Assembly (NCBI GenBank): GCA_014898415.1
Contig: RCTD01000016.1
Coordinates: 186,001-250,000 of the forward strand
DNA: 64,000 nucleotides
Reading direction: 5' to 3'
From: Stromatinia cepivora
Taxonomy: Eukaryota > Ascomycota > Leotiomycetes > Helotiales > Sclerotiniaceae
Of this stretch, positions 1 through 10,224 are shown piece by piece. The position numbers and the translations under genes were made by a program. Within the stretch, counting starts at the first letter, position 1. Every line of letters begins with the position of its first letter. The notes under the pieces are model-generated. The model had not been told where the DNA came from. It did not search any database and saw only the letters and a program-made list of their open reading frames with translations.

Positions 1-582
1 ATGGTACCACGTGAGTTAGCTCCTGATACCACAAAGCCCGCATGCTATATAAGAAGAGGTAGTCTAACGAGTAATCTTGAATTAGACTAGGAGTTCCTCA
101 AGCCGTGATGAAAGGTGAAAAATATCATTCGCAATATCTGGACGGAAGAGACTACCCAATTGCCATCTACCGATTTAAGTATAGGTCTAAGAGTGAGCAT
201 CATACGTTCACCCTCGTATTTTGCTAATAGTGCAGAGTCTCTTCAATCTCTCTTGATACTAGAGAGAACCCCAGAGCCATCCCCTTTTCCCTCCCCTTCT
301 CCAATTCTGAATGGAGCTTCAGGATCTTTTGATCTTGATAATCTCGATGCAACCCAGAATGCCAAGCTTCAAGAGTTTTAGGGAACTTTGGTGGTATGAT
401 CCATCCATGATTATTTCTACCCCCGCTAACTTAATCTTTATCAGGGAACTGGCACTCAATCCAATGAGGAGAGGAAGATCAAGCGGGAAAGAGAGGAAGG
501 TGGCAGTGGACTTAAGTCGAGCAAGCGATCAAGAAAGGGCAAACGTGTGGAAATTGATCTGACAGGAGATGATTCCGATTGA
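1..582 (+). pseudogene. DUF7918-domain gene, 5' cut by window edge, in-frame stop
   Basis: C-terminal part of a DUF7918 protein (fungal family of unknown function). Reading through consensus splice sites gives exons 1-10, 86-192, 236-390 and 445-582. These encode the family's 'HGTTLGVP' turn, 'DYPIAIYRFKYRSK', 'SLQSLLILERTPEP', and a basic tail ending KGKRVEIDLTGDDSD before TGA 580-582. It is clearly paralogous to the minus-strand gene at 1612-2808, with matching exon order and matching phases over the shared exons. The oddity is a TAG at 379-381, exactly where the paralogue has a leucine codon (CTA). Translation would stop before the last exon, yet that exon is still open and well conserved. 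So it is either a recent pseudogene or a truncated allele. The N-terminal domain lies off the window to the left. The family assignment is firm; the pseudogene status depends on that one base. Confidence 0.8.
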
Positions 583-1611
583 GTCGAGCGAATCTTTACA
601 ATTTTTTCCGAGCCACTCTGGGTCGCATGGGGCGTTGCTGTAACGGTTTGTACCGATCTAGTATCAACGGTGATCAATCAGTATTTACAAAAGTGGTGCT
701 TGAGATGGCTACAGTTTACTAATTAGGAAATAAAGCTATAGGTAGCTAAAGGATAGCAAAATATCTAGTCATCTACTTGTGACGAGAAATAACACACAAT
801 AAACATTTATTTCCATGTCATCAGGCTTGATTGATAGCAATTATGAAGAAGGCATGCAGTGGAACCTGCGATATACTGACATTAATTTCCATGTCATACA
901 TCAGCTTTGAGTCAAAGCAATTATGGAGCGGACATGAAGAGGATTCTACAATATACTACTCGTAATATTAATATAGAAACATTACCCGGGATGACACATC
1001 TAAAAAAAAAAAAATCTTGGTGTATCAAAAACCTTATTCAACACAACTATCCAGAAGCTCCCCCGTTTGCCATAAACAGCGACGACTAGGATAAGCATGC
1101 ATACAAGCCCATCAACCTGTGGTGCAATGCTTCGACTCCGGTTTTGTGACACTCGGAGCATCTCTGGACCGACGAATTGGCGAGAGGAAAGATGGCTTTG
1201 CTGCAAGCTGGAACCCGGGAACCCGCTTGAATGGTAATAAGATACTTTTGAAGAGCTTTGAAAACGCCCTACCAAAAAATATGCCTCAATTTGATAGATA
1301 TGCACTATTCATTCAATGTTTAATGTGGTAGATTGTAAAATTAATGCTTGAGATCTGTGGTACTAAGAAAGTAAATGTCGTTGTATAAAAGTCCGCCGGA
1401 CTAGATGAAGCCATAATTCATTCCTTCGCTGATACGACGCCATCAATCTGCCCCTGCCATTATCTCCGTTGCGCCATTGTATCCGATAAATATCTTCCCG
1501 CACCTAAGAAATAAATAGGGTATATCAGATCAACCAAAGATCGAGCAATGGCCGACCCCGGAACGTAACAAGGAAAATGAAAATGATATCTCCTGTAATG
1601 TGGATCCATTT
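583..1611. other. Convergent intergenic region, no gene recognised
   Basis: This lies between the two converging DUF7918 genes. Only short unsupported frames are present (for example 1119-1331). It contains the imperfect tandem duplication at 810-971 described separately. No RNA gene or transposon end was recognised. Confidence 0.5.
810..971. repeat. Imperfect tandem duplication, two ~80-bp units
   Basis: Unit 1 starts near 810 and unit 2 near 886. Both begin TTTCCATGTCAT, share a central GCAATTATG(A/G)A, an ATATACT motif near the end, and end around ATTAA. They differ by substitutions and a few small indels, so it is an old duplication. No function is apparent. Confidence 0.6.
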
Positions 1612-2808
1612 CTACTCATCTCCGTCAGAATCCGCAGTGAGATCAATGAAATGTGTAGTTTTAGACTTCTTTCGTCGTCCTTGGTTTGAACTGCCTTCTC
1701 CAATATCCCGCTCGCGTTTGATTTTTCTCTCGGGAGTGTTGGATGCACGGTTCTACAGTAAGATTAGCTTATGTATGGATTCGTTATCGTTAAGCTACCT
1801 ACAGCAATCCCTTCATTGCGTAGAAACGCCTTGAGTCGTTCCCGTTGAGCAGTTGATAAATTCTCGAGATCAACGTCTAGTTCTGGGCCTGGGGTTGGGC
1901 TGTCCTCTAACTCAGGAGTTCGCTCAATGATCAATAACTGCTTGAGAGATTCTGTATCGACGTTAGTAATGATTCCCCACCCAGCTATTTTGTATTGCAC
2001 CTTTTGACCGGTATTTAAACTTGTATATGGCTACAGGATAGTCGTAGCCATCGATCCTTCTTACTTGAACTCTGTTTGTAGTAAGGATAGGGATTTCTGT
2101 CGAGTACCTAAAACTATAAGTCGGATGATGGGTGCATCATAATTATCATCCAACTTACGAGACATTGTGGGATTTAGCTTGACCTTTAAGCGCCTTTTCA
2201 TGAAACTTATTATTGGAGCTAGTTTTCTGTTGAGTCACATGAGGTGCTGCTGGTGTTTCTGCGGACGCTCGCCAGATTCTGACCTCAATCGTACCAATCT
2301 TTTCGGCTTCAGCCTTGTCTTTGTTTAAACTCGAGAGTCGAGACTCTTCATTTGCTTCGCAATGTTAGCACAAGTATTAACAGAATAAAGATTTGTCAAA
2401 TTAAGGCAACGTACAGATATCAAGCTTAGAGAACCTAAACTTTCGTAGTGTCCATCGTCCTGGGCCATTTTGGGATGAAGGGTGGAAAGTCGCTGGGCCT
2501 TCAATTACCTGAGGCTGTCCTATTTGATCTGGTCTGAACAATATGGATTCAGAAGGATTGCCGTCAACTGAAACATCTATTTGGAGATTTGGCGCATTCA
2601 TCTTGAATTGGCGTGACGCATAGCATTTAATGCTGAACTCACCACCATCAATGGCTTCAATATATCTGGACACTGTTTTGAGGGCTTGGTGTTTGCCAAC
2701 CCGTCCCGGTTCAACCTCTACTTCCTCATCATCATTGTATTCCTGAACTTTCGCTCCATTCATTTGGATAGTGACGTCGAGATTCGGAAGTTCGTCGAGT
2801 ACAACCAT
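1612..2808 (-). CDS. DUF7918 domain-containing protein
   Basis: Five-exon gene: 2415-2808, 2159-2354, 2001-2071, 1803-1951 and 1612-1752, all with GT-AG introns; the intron before exon 4 has a perfect TACTAAC branch site. The phases add up to 316 aa. ATG at 2808 is the first in frame. The N-terminal half (start MVVLDELPNLDVTIQMNG) is the DUF7918 beta-rich domain, with 'GTIEVRIWRA' near residue 150 and 'KFHEKALKGQAKSHNVS' near 180. The middle carries 'DYPVAIYKFKYRSK' and 'SLKQLLIIERTPEL', then an acidic linker. The C-terminus is basic (ERKIKRERD, RRKKSK) and could be a nuclear localisation signal, followed by an acidic end FIDLTADSDGDE. The family has no established biochemical role. It faces a nonsense-bearing paralogue at 1-582 tail to tail, so this is the better-preserved copy of the local duplication. 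Confidence 0.85.
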
Positions 2809-3625
2809 CTTTTTGAACTTGCGTGAAACTTTTACAAAATCGCGGTTTACGAATCAGAAGGACATGGGAACTGGAAACTAGTCATAAAAGTTGTTAGCTT
2901 TCTGCAACAAGTGGAAATAGGTGCAAAGTCAGTAATTTGGGTATTTCGATACTCACAGGTCGGTTTGCGATACTAAGTGTCGATTTGAGGATGCCTTATA
3001 GGTTACAGTTGAGAATGAACACTTTGATTTCCTCGAATAGTTGGAAACATGTAAATGTTTTGGCTATCAAACACTTTTCTGAAATTGTTCCACGAAGAAT
3101 TCAGTTTAGGTGGGTGTTTGCAGGATCTTGACTATATTCCGCGTAGTTATGTTTAGTCTTAAAAGAGCCCATTTCGCGCGCGTAAAAGTCCCGATGAGCG
3201 ATACCACGTGACTTACCCCAATATCAAAATAAACGTGATAAACCCCTCATCGACATCATCAACCAACAATCGTTGAGTTCAACGGTCAATAAACTGATTA
3301 TCCCCAATTCTTCACTCATTTCTATCTTTGTGCTCCGTAGGCGGCACGCATAGATATTCATAGGAAGCCCTTCATTTTAATTATGAATCATATCTCAAAG
3401 TGATAAAAGTAAGTGTTGGGTATTTTATTTCGTTTGCAGTGCATCCCAAGCCTAACGAATAGAAGTGGTATAAAAATCCACTACTTTTACACTACTTCCT
3501 TTTCCTTCTCTATCTTTGTGCTAGTTATTATTTTTTGGGCTAGATACCATCTTCTTACTAAGTATATCTTCAGAACTCTTCTGCACAACTCTTCTTCCAT
3601 CACCCCCATCACTAAATTTCAAAAT
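2809..3625. other. Divergent intergenic region between DUF7918 gene and MYND pseudogene
   Basis: Presumed promoters of both neighbours. A frame open from 3413 runs into the MYND start but is hydrophobic and probably untranslated leader. A few C/T-rich stretches lie just upstream of 3626. Nothing else was recognised. Confidence 0.4.
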
Positions 3626-4359
3626 ATGGCGTCTACCACCGATCCTGACGTTAGCCCACGAACTCCATCGGCTTCAACCTGTACCATTTGAAATCTTCCG
3701 GCGAAAGACTGTGCCCGCTGTAAGTCCGCTGCCTACTGTTCGTTCACATGCCAAACCATCGATTGGCCTCTCCACAAAACGCTTTGCAAAAAGATCACCA
3801 CAATGCCTCCACGTCCAAGTCCCATCCACAAACTTGGCATTCCGTTTTCTCCCGACAGCATTTCCCCAAAGCTAGTTTGGGTGAACTTTAAGAAGACCAA
3901 AATTCCTGACATCGAAGGGCTTTTCGATGCGCCGTATGTCGATGACTTTCTTATGGCCCGGGAGATCGATGGGATTACGAGAAACTCCTGATCGAGCCGC
4001 AGAGAATCGAGCGAGCACGAAACATCAGCCACACCCTGGCTGTTTACATGCGGGATAACTTTGGATCTGATGGATCAAAGATGGCGCGGTCCGTTAATTC
4101 CATCACGGCTGGAAAGATGAAGCATGATTGGAGAGGACCTCTCTTTGTTGTTGCTTTGGAAGGGAAATCTGTTCCTCAAAACTATGTGTTGAAGGTGGGA
4201 GGCATGTCTCTTAGCGCACCGGGGGGTGTTGCTTTTCAGAGAGGCATTGATGTTACGTTGAAAGACTTGAGAATAGTTCATGACTATTTCTTGGCTTATC
4301 CATATGGGGCGGAGCCTGGCCTCACATTGAAGGATCAGCATGGAAACAGCATGATATAA
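3626..4359 (+). pseudogene. MYND zinc-finger protein, disrupted by a stop and a frameshift
   Basis: From ATG 3626 the frame runs 21 codons to TGA at 3689-3691, then continues open through a textbook MYND finger. The ligands read C-T-I-[stop]-(6)-C-x2-C-(5)-C-x3-C-x7-H-x3-C, ending near 3790. The stop occupies the position of the second zinc-ligand cysteine. The frame then stays open to about 3970 (PYVDDFLMAREIDG) and jumps by one base to the frame ending at 4359, with YEKLLIEPQRIERARN directly after the break. That means one base was lost near 3970-3976. Downstream the sequence still reads as a conserved alpha/beta domain (WRGPLFVVALEGKS, FQRGIDVTLKDL). MYND fingers mediate protein-protein contacts, usually in nuclear or regulatory factors. 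Two independent lesions make a pseudogene the best reading; TGA is not a known selenocysteine codon in this fungal group. Confidence 0.82.
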
Positions 4360-4577
4360 TTATTACCACATGAGAGAAGCGGTACTATCACGACAGATAT
4401 CCCTAGGTCAGCTCGTGTAGCAAATACCTAGACAATGCAATCCATTTTCACTCGTCATTCAGCTAGCCCTAAATCTATCACAAGCACTTGGGTCAAATTA
4501 GTAACTGCTCGGAAAGTTCGTTGAATTGATTCCATTGTTCTTCTCCTAGGTAGCCCTTAAAAGTTCATTGTGACTGT

Positions 4578-5542
4578 TTAGTCTCGGTGTTGCCTCTCCA
4601 AAGATGCCCATATATCAGCCTCCAAAATCTCACGAGCTACTTGCTTGACTGCTTTTGATTCCTCTGGAGGCCCAGGATCATTGAAGGTTTCCACTTTCCT
4701 CACTCCTTTTCCAACTTCTAAAATTGTGCCTCCAAGATACTTTTCACTTTCGATGAGTTCTAGCATCACCTCGGCAACGAATTCAGGAGTTACCCAATAG
4801 GAGTTATCCGGATCCTCTTTGGGGAGAAATGCCATTTTTTCGGGATGTTCTGTCCATATTGGAGTTTTGATTAGACCAGGTGCAACCGCACTGACGCGCA
4901 CTTTGGGGATATCTGGGATAGGGAATTCCAATTGTGCCAATGAACGAACGAAACCTGATATAGCATGTTTTGAAGCGACATACATCGGGTTTGGGAAGAA
5001 TGGAGTTTGGCCGGCAATACTGGATATATGAATAACAACTCCAGGCTTCTTTCGTTTCATAAAATGCTCGATAGCCATTTGGGTCGTGCGTATTGGATGT
5101 GTGATGTTGATATCAAATATTTCGTACCTCGACTCGGAGGTTTTATCAACTGAAGGAGGGGTATTGGGAGGGAACCAGAAATTCGAAAATGGCTGCACTA
5201 TTCATTAGCATTTATCTTCAAGCCAGAAAGGTGGAAACAAACCGGTTCAAATATGCCAGCTCCCGGACACACAATATCTGCACCACCAAAGTGCTCGATT
5301 GCTACTTCGAACATTCTCTCCAACTGTGCCCACTCCGTCACATCCGTTTGCTGGAACACGGCTTTCGCTCCATTTGAAGATGCGGAATATTTCGAAATCA
5401 ATTCCTGTGCTCCTGGACGCAGAGCTAGATCTGCAATAACAACATTACATCCTCTGCTGAGTAGCAGTTCTGCAAAACAAAAATTGATGCCAGAACCGGC
5501 TCCAGTGACAATCGCTGTCTTGGACTGAACATTCATAGCCAT
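4578..5542 (-). CDS. Short-chain dehydrogenase/reductase (SDR), 15-PGDH-like
   Basis: Two exons, 5243-5542 and 4578-5192, flank a 50-bp GT-AG intron; the product is 304 aa. The start is ATG 5542 (MAMNVQSKTAIVTGAGSGI). The Rossmann cofactor motif TGAGSGI is at residues 13-19, and CPGAGI takes the place of NNAG near 94. The active-site set is N129 (DINITHP), S158 (ISSIAG), Y171 and K175 (YVASK). 'VSAVAPGLIKTP' follows, and a long C-terminal tail carries 'GGTILEVGKG'. Classical SDRs of this length are soluble NAD(P)-dependent oxidoreductases acting on small alcohols or ketones; the substrate cannot be told from sequence. All catalytic residues are present, so it should be functional, unlike many of its neighbours. 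The segment between the exons has no membrane or signal sequence. Confidence 0.88.
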
Positions 5543-6332
5543 TTTCGCGCGGGGTCAAGTATAATTGTATCGTCTCAGATGTAAAGGGTACTTCAGCAGG
5601 ATATTTATGCTGAGGAGCGCGATCTCGGCATACCTGTAATACTACCTTACGATCGGCCGAGGCATTTACGTGGGTCATTTTGTGTGGTCAGAAAATGCTT
5701 CCACGGCAGGAACGATACGACGCATGAAAGTTGCACAAACGGAATGGCTTAATGATCATGAGCTAACTATGAAGAATGGATGAACCTCTCTAAGCTTTTG
5801 GTCAACTCAATAGTAGAACTTCAGAGAGAAAGTATGTAACACATTCCTATACAGGCTTAGTCTTTACGGGTAGGGCCTATTTGAGGGGTATAGATCTATA
5901 CTGAATATAGTGAACTTTTTGAAGTGGATTGAAGGTGAGCGAATATTTTATTTGTTTTTTTTTTTGCGAATCTTTAACTAATAAAGTGGAATTAAAAGGG
6001 ATACTCGATTCCATTTCCCCGCCAATTATATGGGAAGGTGTTATACATATACTTTCTGGCTGCACGAGTAGACATTGGGCATTTTGATTTCACCCAAGCT
6101 TTCTCCATTTTTACCCCAGCCAACTAGCTGAATAACAGAATGTCGTGTGACTTCATGAGAGGGAAGGTTTTCCGACACGAATTAACCTACTTGGATGCGT
6201 ACGTACCTTTGAACCTCCAAAAGACCCCGCTTCCTTGCCGCTAGAATCCACCGCAATCCGGGGTCCCCGCGATTTTGCTGACCCCATGTCAACAAAAAAA
6301 AGTGACTCATCCCGCTATCTTGGCTCCAACTA
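5543..6332. other. Intergenic region upstream of the SDR and the MFS pseudogene
   Basis: No gene recognised. It contains a T-run (5950-5964) and an A-run (about 6294-6300), and becomes AT-rich toward the transposon block. Short frames such as 6182-6364 (minus) have no recognisable features. Confidence 0.4.
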
Positions 6333-6779
6333 CGGAGATTGATAGGGTAAGTATTGTAAAACATTTTTTTACCTACATATCGCTGTTTTTCCTGTCTTTT
6401 GATACTGCTTTAAACAATTTGAATAGATATTGAGCTGTTTTCCTTTCAAATTTCGAATTTTGAAAATCTTGATTATATTTCGAGGATTTCAATAAAATCT
6501 CAACAATTTGATGATTTTAAAGTTTTTAAAGTTTGTATAATTTCTTTTAATAACTTTAGAATAGATTTTTGAATAAAAAATTAATGATTTTGAATGATTT
6601 TAAATGATTTTGAATAATTTTAAATAAATAATTGAGAATTTATAATACTTTAATCACTTAGATTTCACCATACAAATTTTCAACTAGTGTAATGATATTA
6701 TTAGTCAGAGCCCCTGTCTGTGGAACCAAGCACGGTCATTTTTTGGTGTGTCTTACAATACTTACCCCATCAACCTCCG
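6333..6779. mobile_element. MITE with ~33-bp inverted termini, TA target duplication
   Basis: The left end starts CGGAGATTGATAGGGTAAG and the right end, read from the other strand, starts CGGAGGTTGATGGGGTAAG. The match extends about 33 bp (through TATTGTAA), and the mismatches are G/A. A TA dinucleotide flanks both sides (6331-6332 and 6780-6781). The 447-bp interior is AT-rich and non-coding. These traits fit a Tc1/mariner-class MITE. It lies just upstream of the transporter coding fragment, in what was probably the promoter or leader. Confidence 0.8.
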
Positions 6780-6781
6780 TA

Positions 6782-6829
6782 TTTATATCCTCATTCTTTC
6801 GTTTGATTTCTGGTGAGGCACTAACAGTA
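6782..6829 (+). pseudogene. MFS sugar transporter, 5' coding fragment left of the LTR insertion
   Basis: A short in-frame stretch (RLISGEALTV, with upstream residues less certain) ends at the target duplication CAGTA. It joins in the same frame to WVSIAASTVLVFYGYDQ at 18365 if the intervening element and one CAGTA copy are removed. The joined text matches the start of fungal sugar-porter proteins, where a '(R)GKALT' segment precedes the first helix and its GYDQ motif. The true start codon was not identified; further exons may lie in or beyond the MITE. Confidence 0.65.
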
Positions 6830-7018
6830 TATGAGAATCACAGCAAAGAATCGGTTAATTTCGAATAACAATAGATTTGGATTTAGAATCAAAACTTTTC
6901 ATTACTTTTCTTATTGTATTGAAGAATTCCCCCTCTATATAGGTGAAAACTCTTCAAACTAGCGTACAATTCGGCCCGCTTTCGGCTAACCCTCGTTTCG
7001 TAATTGAGGTTCGTAATA
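6830..7018. repeat. Left 189-bp LTR of the outer element
   Basis: Aligns over its full length with 18171-18359, including the shared segments AATTCGGCCCGCTTTCGGCT and TTGTATTGAAGAATTCCCC. The 5' flank is CAGTA. An apparent TATA-like CTATATAG lies about two thirds of the way in. Confidence 0.85.
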
Positions 7019-7085
7019 GAGCCCTCCTTTCCGAGGCTTTTGTCCTCGAAAGCTTTTGAGGTGAAACCATTTAAATTGAAATATC

Positions 7086-7300
7086 CAATCAAAACCAATA
7101 TCATTCGATGTTGTATTGTATATCTTTTCGTGAAACCATCGATATTGTGTTGTATGCCTTTTCGTAAAATCATCGTAGATCTATCGATATTGTGTTATAT
7201 GCCTTTTCGTAGAACCATCAATATTATGTGGTATGCCCCCTCGTAAAATCATCGATATTGTATTGTATGCCTTTTCGTAGAATCATCGTAGATCCATCGA
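7086..7300. repeat. Degenerate tandem array, units of roughly 40-50 bp
   Basis: Repeated CATCGATATTGTRTTGTATG and CCTTTTCGTARAAYCATC blocks occur about five times with variable spacing. It lies inside the outer LTR element, right after its left LTR. No coding is seen. Confidence 0.65.
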
Positions 7301-7557
7301 AGCTCTTTCAACTCTTCTAATTCCTCCATTCCTAACTTTACAATAATCGGCCAAACTGAAACTTCAATGGAGAATTCTATACAATGATTAAATCCATGAT
7401 AATTCCTTTAATAATGAAATTATAATATCTACATCTTTATTTTATGAAATTCAGTATTTTTACTTCTTTGAAAACTCTTCAATATCATTTAAAAAATCCC
7501 TGTATATATATTCATTTTCGATCCATTTTCAATTCGATTTTGGTACGATTTCGATAG

Positions 7558-7652
7558 GTATACTTTCGATTCGGATTCGGTATGTATACTTTCGATTTGG
7601 ATTCAATATACTTTCGATTTGGATTCAATATACTTTTGATTCGGATTCGGTA
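7558..7652. repeat. Minisatellite, ~22-24-bp unit
   Basis: Four to five copies of a TACTTTCGATTTGGATTCAA-type unit alternate with GATTCGGATTCGGTATG variants. The array is interrupted at 7652 by the pogo-type transposon and resumes at 9840 (TTTTCGATTTGGATTCAATA), so the transposon inserted into the array. Confidence 0.75.
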
Positions 7653-9837
7653 ACCGATTTCCCTACATCATGCACGACCCCACATCTTGCACGCCCCTCA
7701 TATTCCTATTACGATCACTTCAAAATTCGATATTAATTATAAATTATAAAATATAAAATTATAATTCTTTTTGAACAATAAAAAAATATAATATTATCCT
7801 ATAGAATTAAAAAACCTTTACATTTTCAATTTCAACGAAACCTTGATATATCGCCCAACCTTTAAATATAATACCCCCCCCCCTCCTTTTATTACTAATT
7901 TATCAATCTCTATAATATTGTAATCCTTTATAATTTCTTGGGATACTAAATCTATAATAAAAAAACATTTTTGAATCATTTATATTCTTTTAATAAAAGA
8001 TATTAATGATTTTCGAACTCTTTTCATCCCCTCTTTAATATTATATACAATTTGACGATCGACCTCCCTCTATATTATCTTCTTTTTAATCACTTTATTC
8101 TTCCATTCCTTTTCAACTTTCTTTTTGGCTTTTTTTTATTTCTTAACTTCCTTCTCCTATTCAGCAATTAATGCTTTCATCGATTGATAAATTCTAACTC
8201 TTTCAATTTGCAAAAGAGAATATAAAAAAGCATCTCCGCCTTTTTCCCTTATTAGATTTAAATATTTAGAATAGATTCTTTTCTTTCTTTCGATCTTCAA
8301 AACTTCTTCTAAATCTTTTGCTTTATATAATTGGATATTAGTATTAATTATATACATAAATGCAGCCTTAAAAAGCTTCTAAATAATATCGGGATCCTAT
8401 TTAAAGCGAAACTCTAATTTGAGATAATAAAGAGTTTTAATTATATATAATATCTTTATTTTATTCCCTATGAATTGTATCAATATAAATAATATAAAGG
8501 CTTACTCTAATTCGATACTACGAATAATAATATTTTTATTTATAAGATAAATGCCGGCTTTTTCGAAAGATTTCAGGATATTATAAATAATAATAGATTA
8601 AATCCAAACAATCTTAAATATCATCCAAAAATTATATTTCAATATTCCAATGATACCTCCGCTTTTGTATATTAGATTATTAAATTCTATACCATAATTC
8701 ATCGAAAAAGAAAAAAAGTAATCCATATCAAAAAATTAGAATCGATATATAAAATAAAAGAGGAGAATCAATAAAATGATCTTCAATTCATTATATTTCA
8801 ATATAAATTCTATATTCACATAACTAGAATGATTATTTATAATCAATAAACAATATCCTTTCCCTACTTTTGAACAAGTATAGCATTAAAAGACCTTATT
8901 AAACCAAATAAGACCGAATACATTTGATAACCATCTATTATTTAAAACTCCGAAATAAATCTGATCCTTCATTTCTATCTCATCAATTCATATATCCTAT
9001 AAATCTCCAAATTCCTCTTTATAAATTAAAATAAATGAAATAATTATATCATCGATATATATATATATTAAAAAAATAATAAACTCTCTTAATCCATCCT
9101 ATTTAGCTTTTATAACTCTATTATGATTATATATATTAATACTTATTATCCTCTTCATAATCCTTTCTAGATCAATCATAAAGCCCTTTTCATCCCAATT
9201 GTATATATTCTTAAATGATATATTATATTTTATAATTATTTTTATTAATTAAATAAAAAAAAAAGGGATATTAGTATAACTCTTTTAAATAATAAAATTC
9301 AACAATAATACAAAATAATTCAAACCAAATTATAAAAATACTCAAATACAATAACATTATCAACTTTTACATACAAATTATCAATACATCGAAAATACCG
9401 ACTTTGAAAATATATTTTATATCTTTTCATAAAATTTGCCATCCAATTCTTCCCTAAAGAACAGTTTATAATCTCTTCCACAAAGTTTTTGATTATATAG
9501 CTTATAAAAAGCATAAATCTTTATATCAATTTATTAATTTGATCGATTAAAACCTCTTCTTACTCTTTTGAAAAAGATTAATAAGTTTCAGTATATATAA
9601 TACTACAAAAAATGGTTTTGCTTTTATAACATTAAGAAAACGTTGAACGATTGATTTTAAAGAAATTTGCTATTTGAATATATTTAAGATACTCTTCCCT
9701 TTTAATTTAAACTAATACAAACTCTATACAGGCCTCTAAAGGTATATCGTCGCTATATCCATCTATAATGATTAATATTTTATAAAATTAAAAATGCGTG
9801 CAAAATATGAGGTCGTACATGATATAGGGAAATCGGT
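7653..9837 (-). mobile_element. pogo/Fot1-type DNA transposon, RIP-degraded
   Basis: A 2185-bp element with terminal inverted repeats of about 42 bp. The left end starts ACCGATTTCCCTACATCATG and the right end (other strand) ACCGATTTCCCTATATCATG; both reach GCACGC, and the mismatches are C/T or G/A. A TA duplication flanks it (7651-7652, 9838-9839). It encodes a decayed transposase on the minus strand. Its size, TIRs and TA target fit the Tc1-mariner superfamily, Fot1/pogo branch. Confidence 0.9.
8080..9745 (-). pseudogene. Fot1/pogo transposase relic (HTH-CENPB + DDE)
   Basis: Read 9745 to 8080 through many stops, the frame keeps the family order. Near 9650 is a 'RSTFS-RYK'-like helix-turn-helix. 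At 9514-9320 is the CENPB-type DNA-binding segment (FVEEIINCSLGKNWMANFMK, then SRYFRCIDNLYVK). Near 9200 is 'NIYNWDEKGF', holding the first catalytic Asp of the DDE domain. Near 8860 is a 'GKGYCLLIINNHSS' block around the second catalytic Asp, here mutated to Asn. At 8357-8157 is the charged C-terminal helix. Nearly all stop codons are explainable by G-to-A change of Trp or Gln codons, as expected from RIP. It is not functional. Confidence 0.85.
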
Positions 9838-9942
9838 TATATATATTTTCGATTTGGATTCAATATGCTTTCGATACAATAAATAAAAAGTATTGATTTC
9901 GAATTTGATATAATTTCGATATAATGAGTAAGGGATATTAAT

Positions 9943-10224
9943 TGTCACGAATCGTGAACCACAGGAGGCTAACCACGTGATACCCCTTATCTCCCATATC
10001 AATTTATGAGCTGATCATTCATATGTATACATTACGAATCATACGATTTAATATAGTAAAATGGTAATCCTAATAATATATATATATAATTTTGTAATTC
10101 ATAAATAAATATTTGTATATATATATCTAATTGCTCTTTATAAATTATAATTTTTTAATTATAGATTCTAAAGAATATAATTGATCTTGTTTATTTAGCT
10201 TTATTATGGTTTTTGTATATTATA
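9943..10224 (+). repeat. 5' LTR of the Gypsy element
   Basis: Co-linear with 16706-16987 without indels at the ends (both 282 bp). Differences are overwhelmingly C/T or G/A: for example this copy keeps ACCACGTGATACC where the other reads ACTATATGATACT, while its last 15 bases are the more heavily converted. The two copies were therefore RIP-mutated independently. Confidence 0.9.

Noticed and set aside
3689..3691. In-frame TGA at a Cys position as possible selenocysteine
   Set aside because: Sec insertion is not established in this fungal group, no SECIS-like hairpin was noted, and the same gene has a frameshift further on; nonsense mutation is simpler.
7086..7300. Regular direct repeats that might suggest a CRISPR array
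   Set aside because: Units vary in length and sequence, spacers are not unique, no cas genes are present, and the context is a fungal LTR element.
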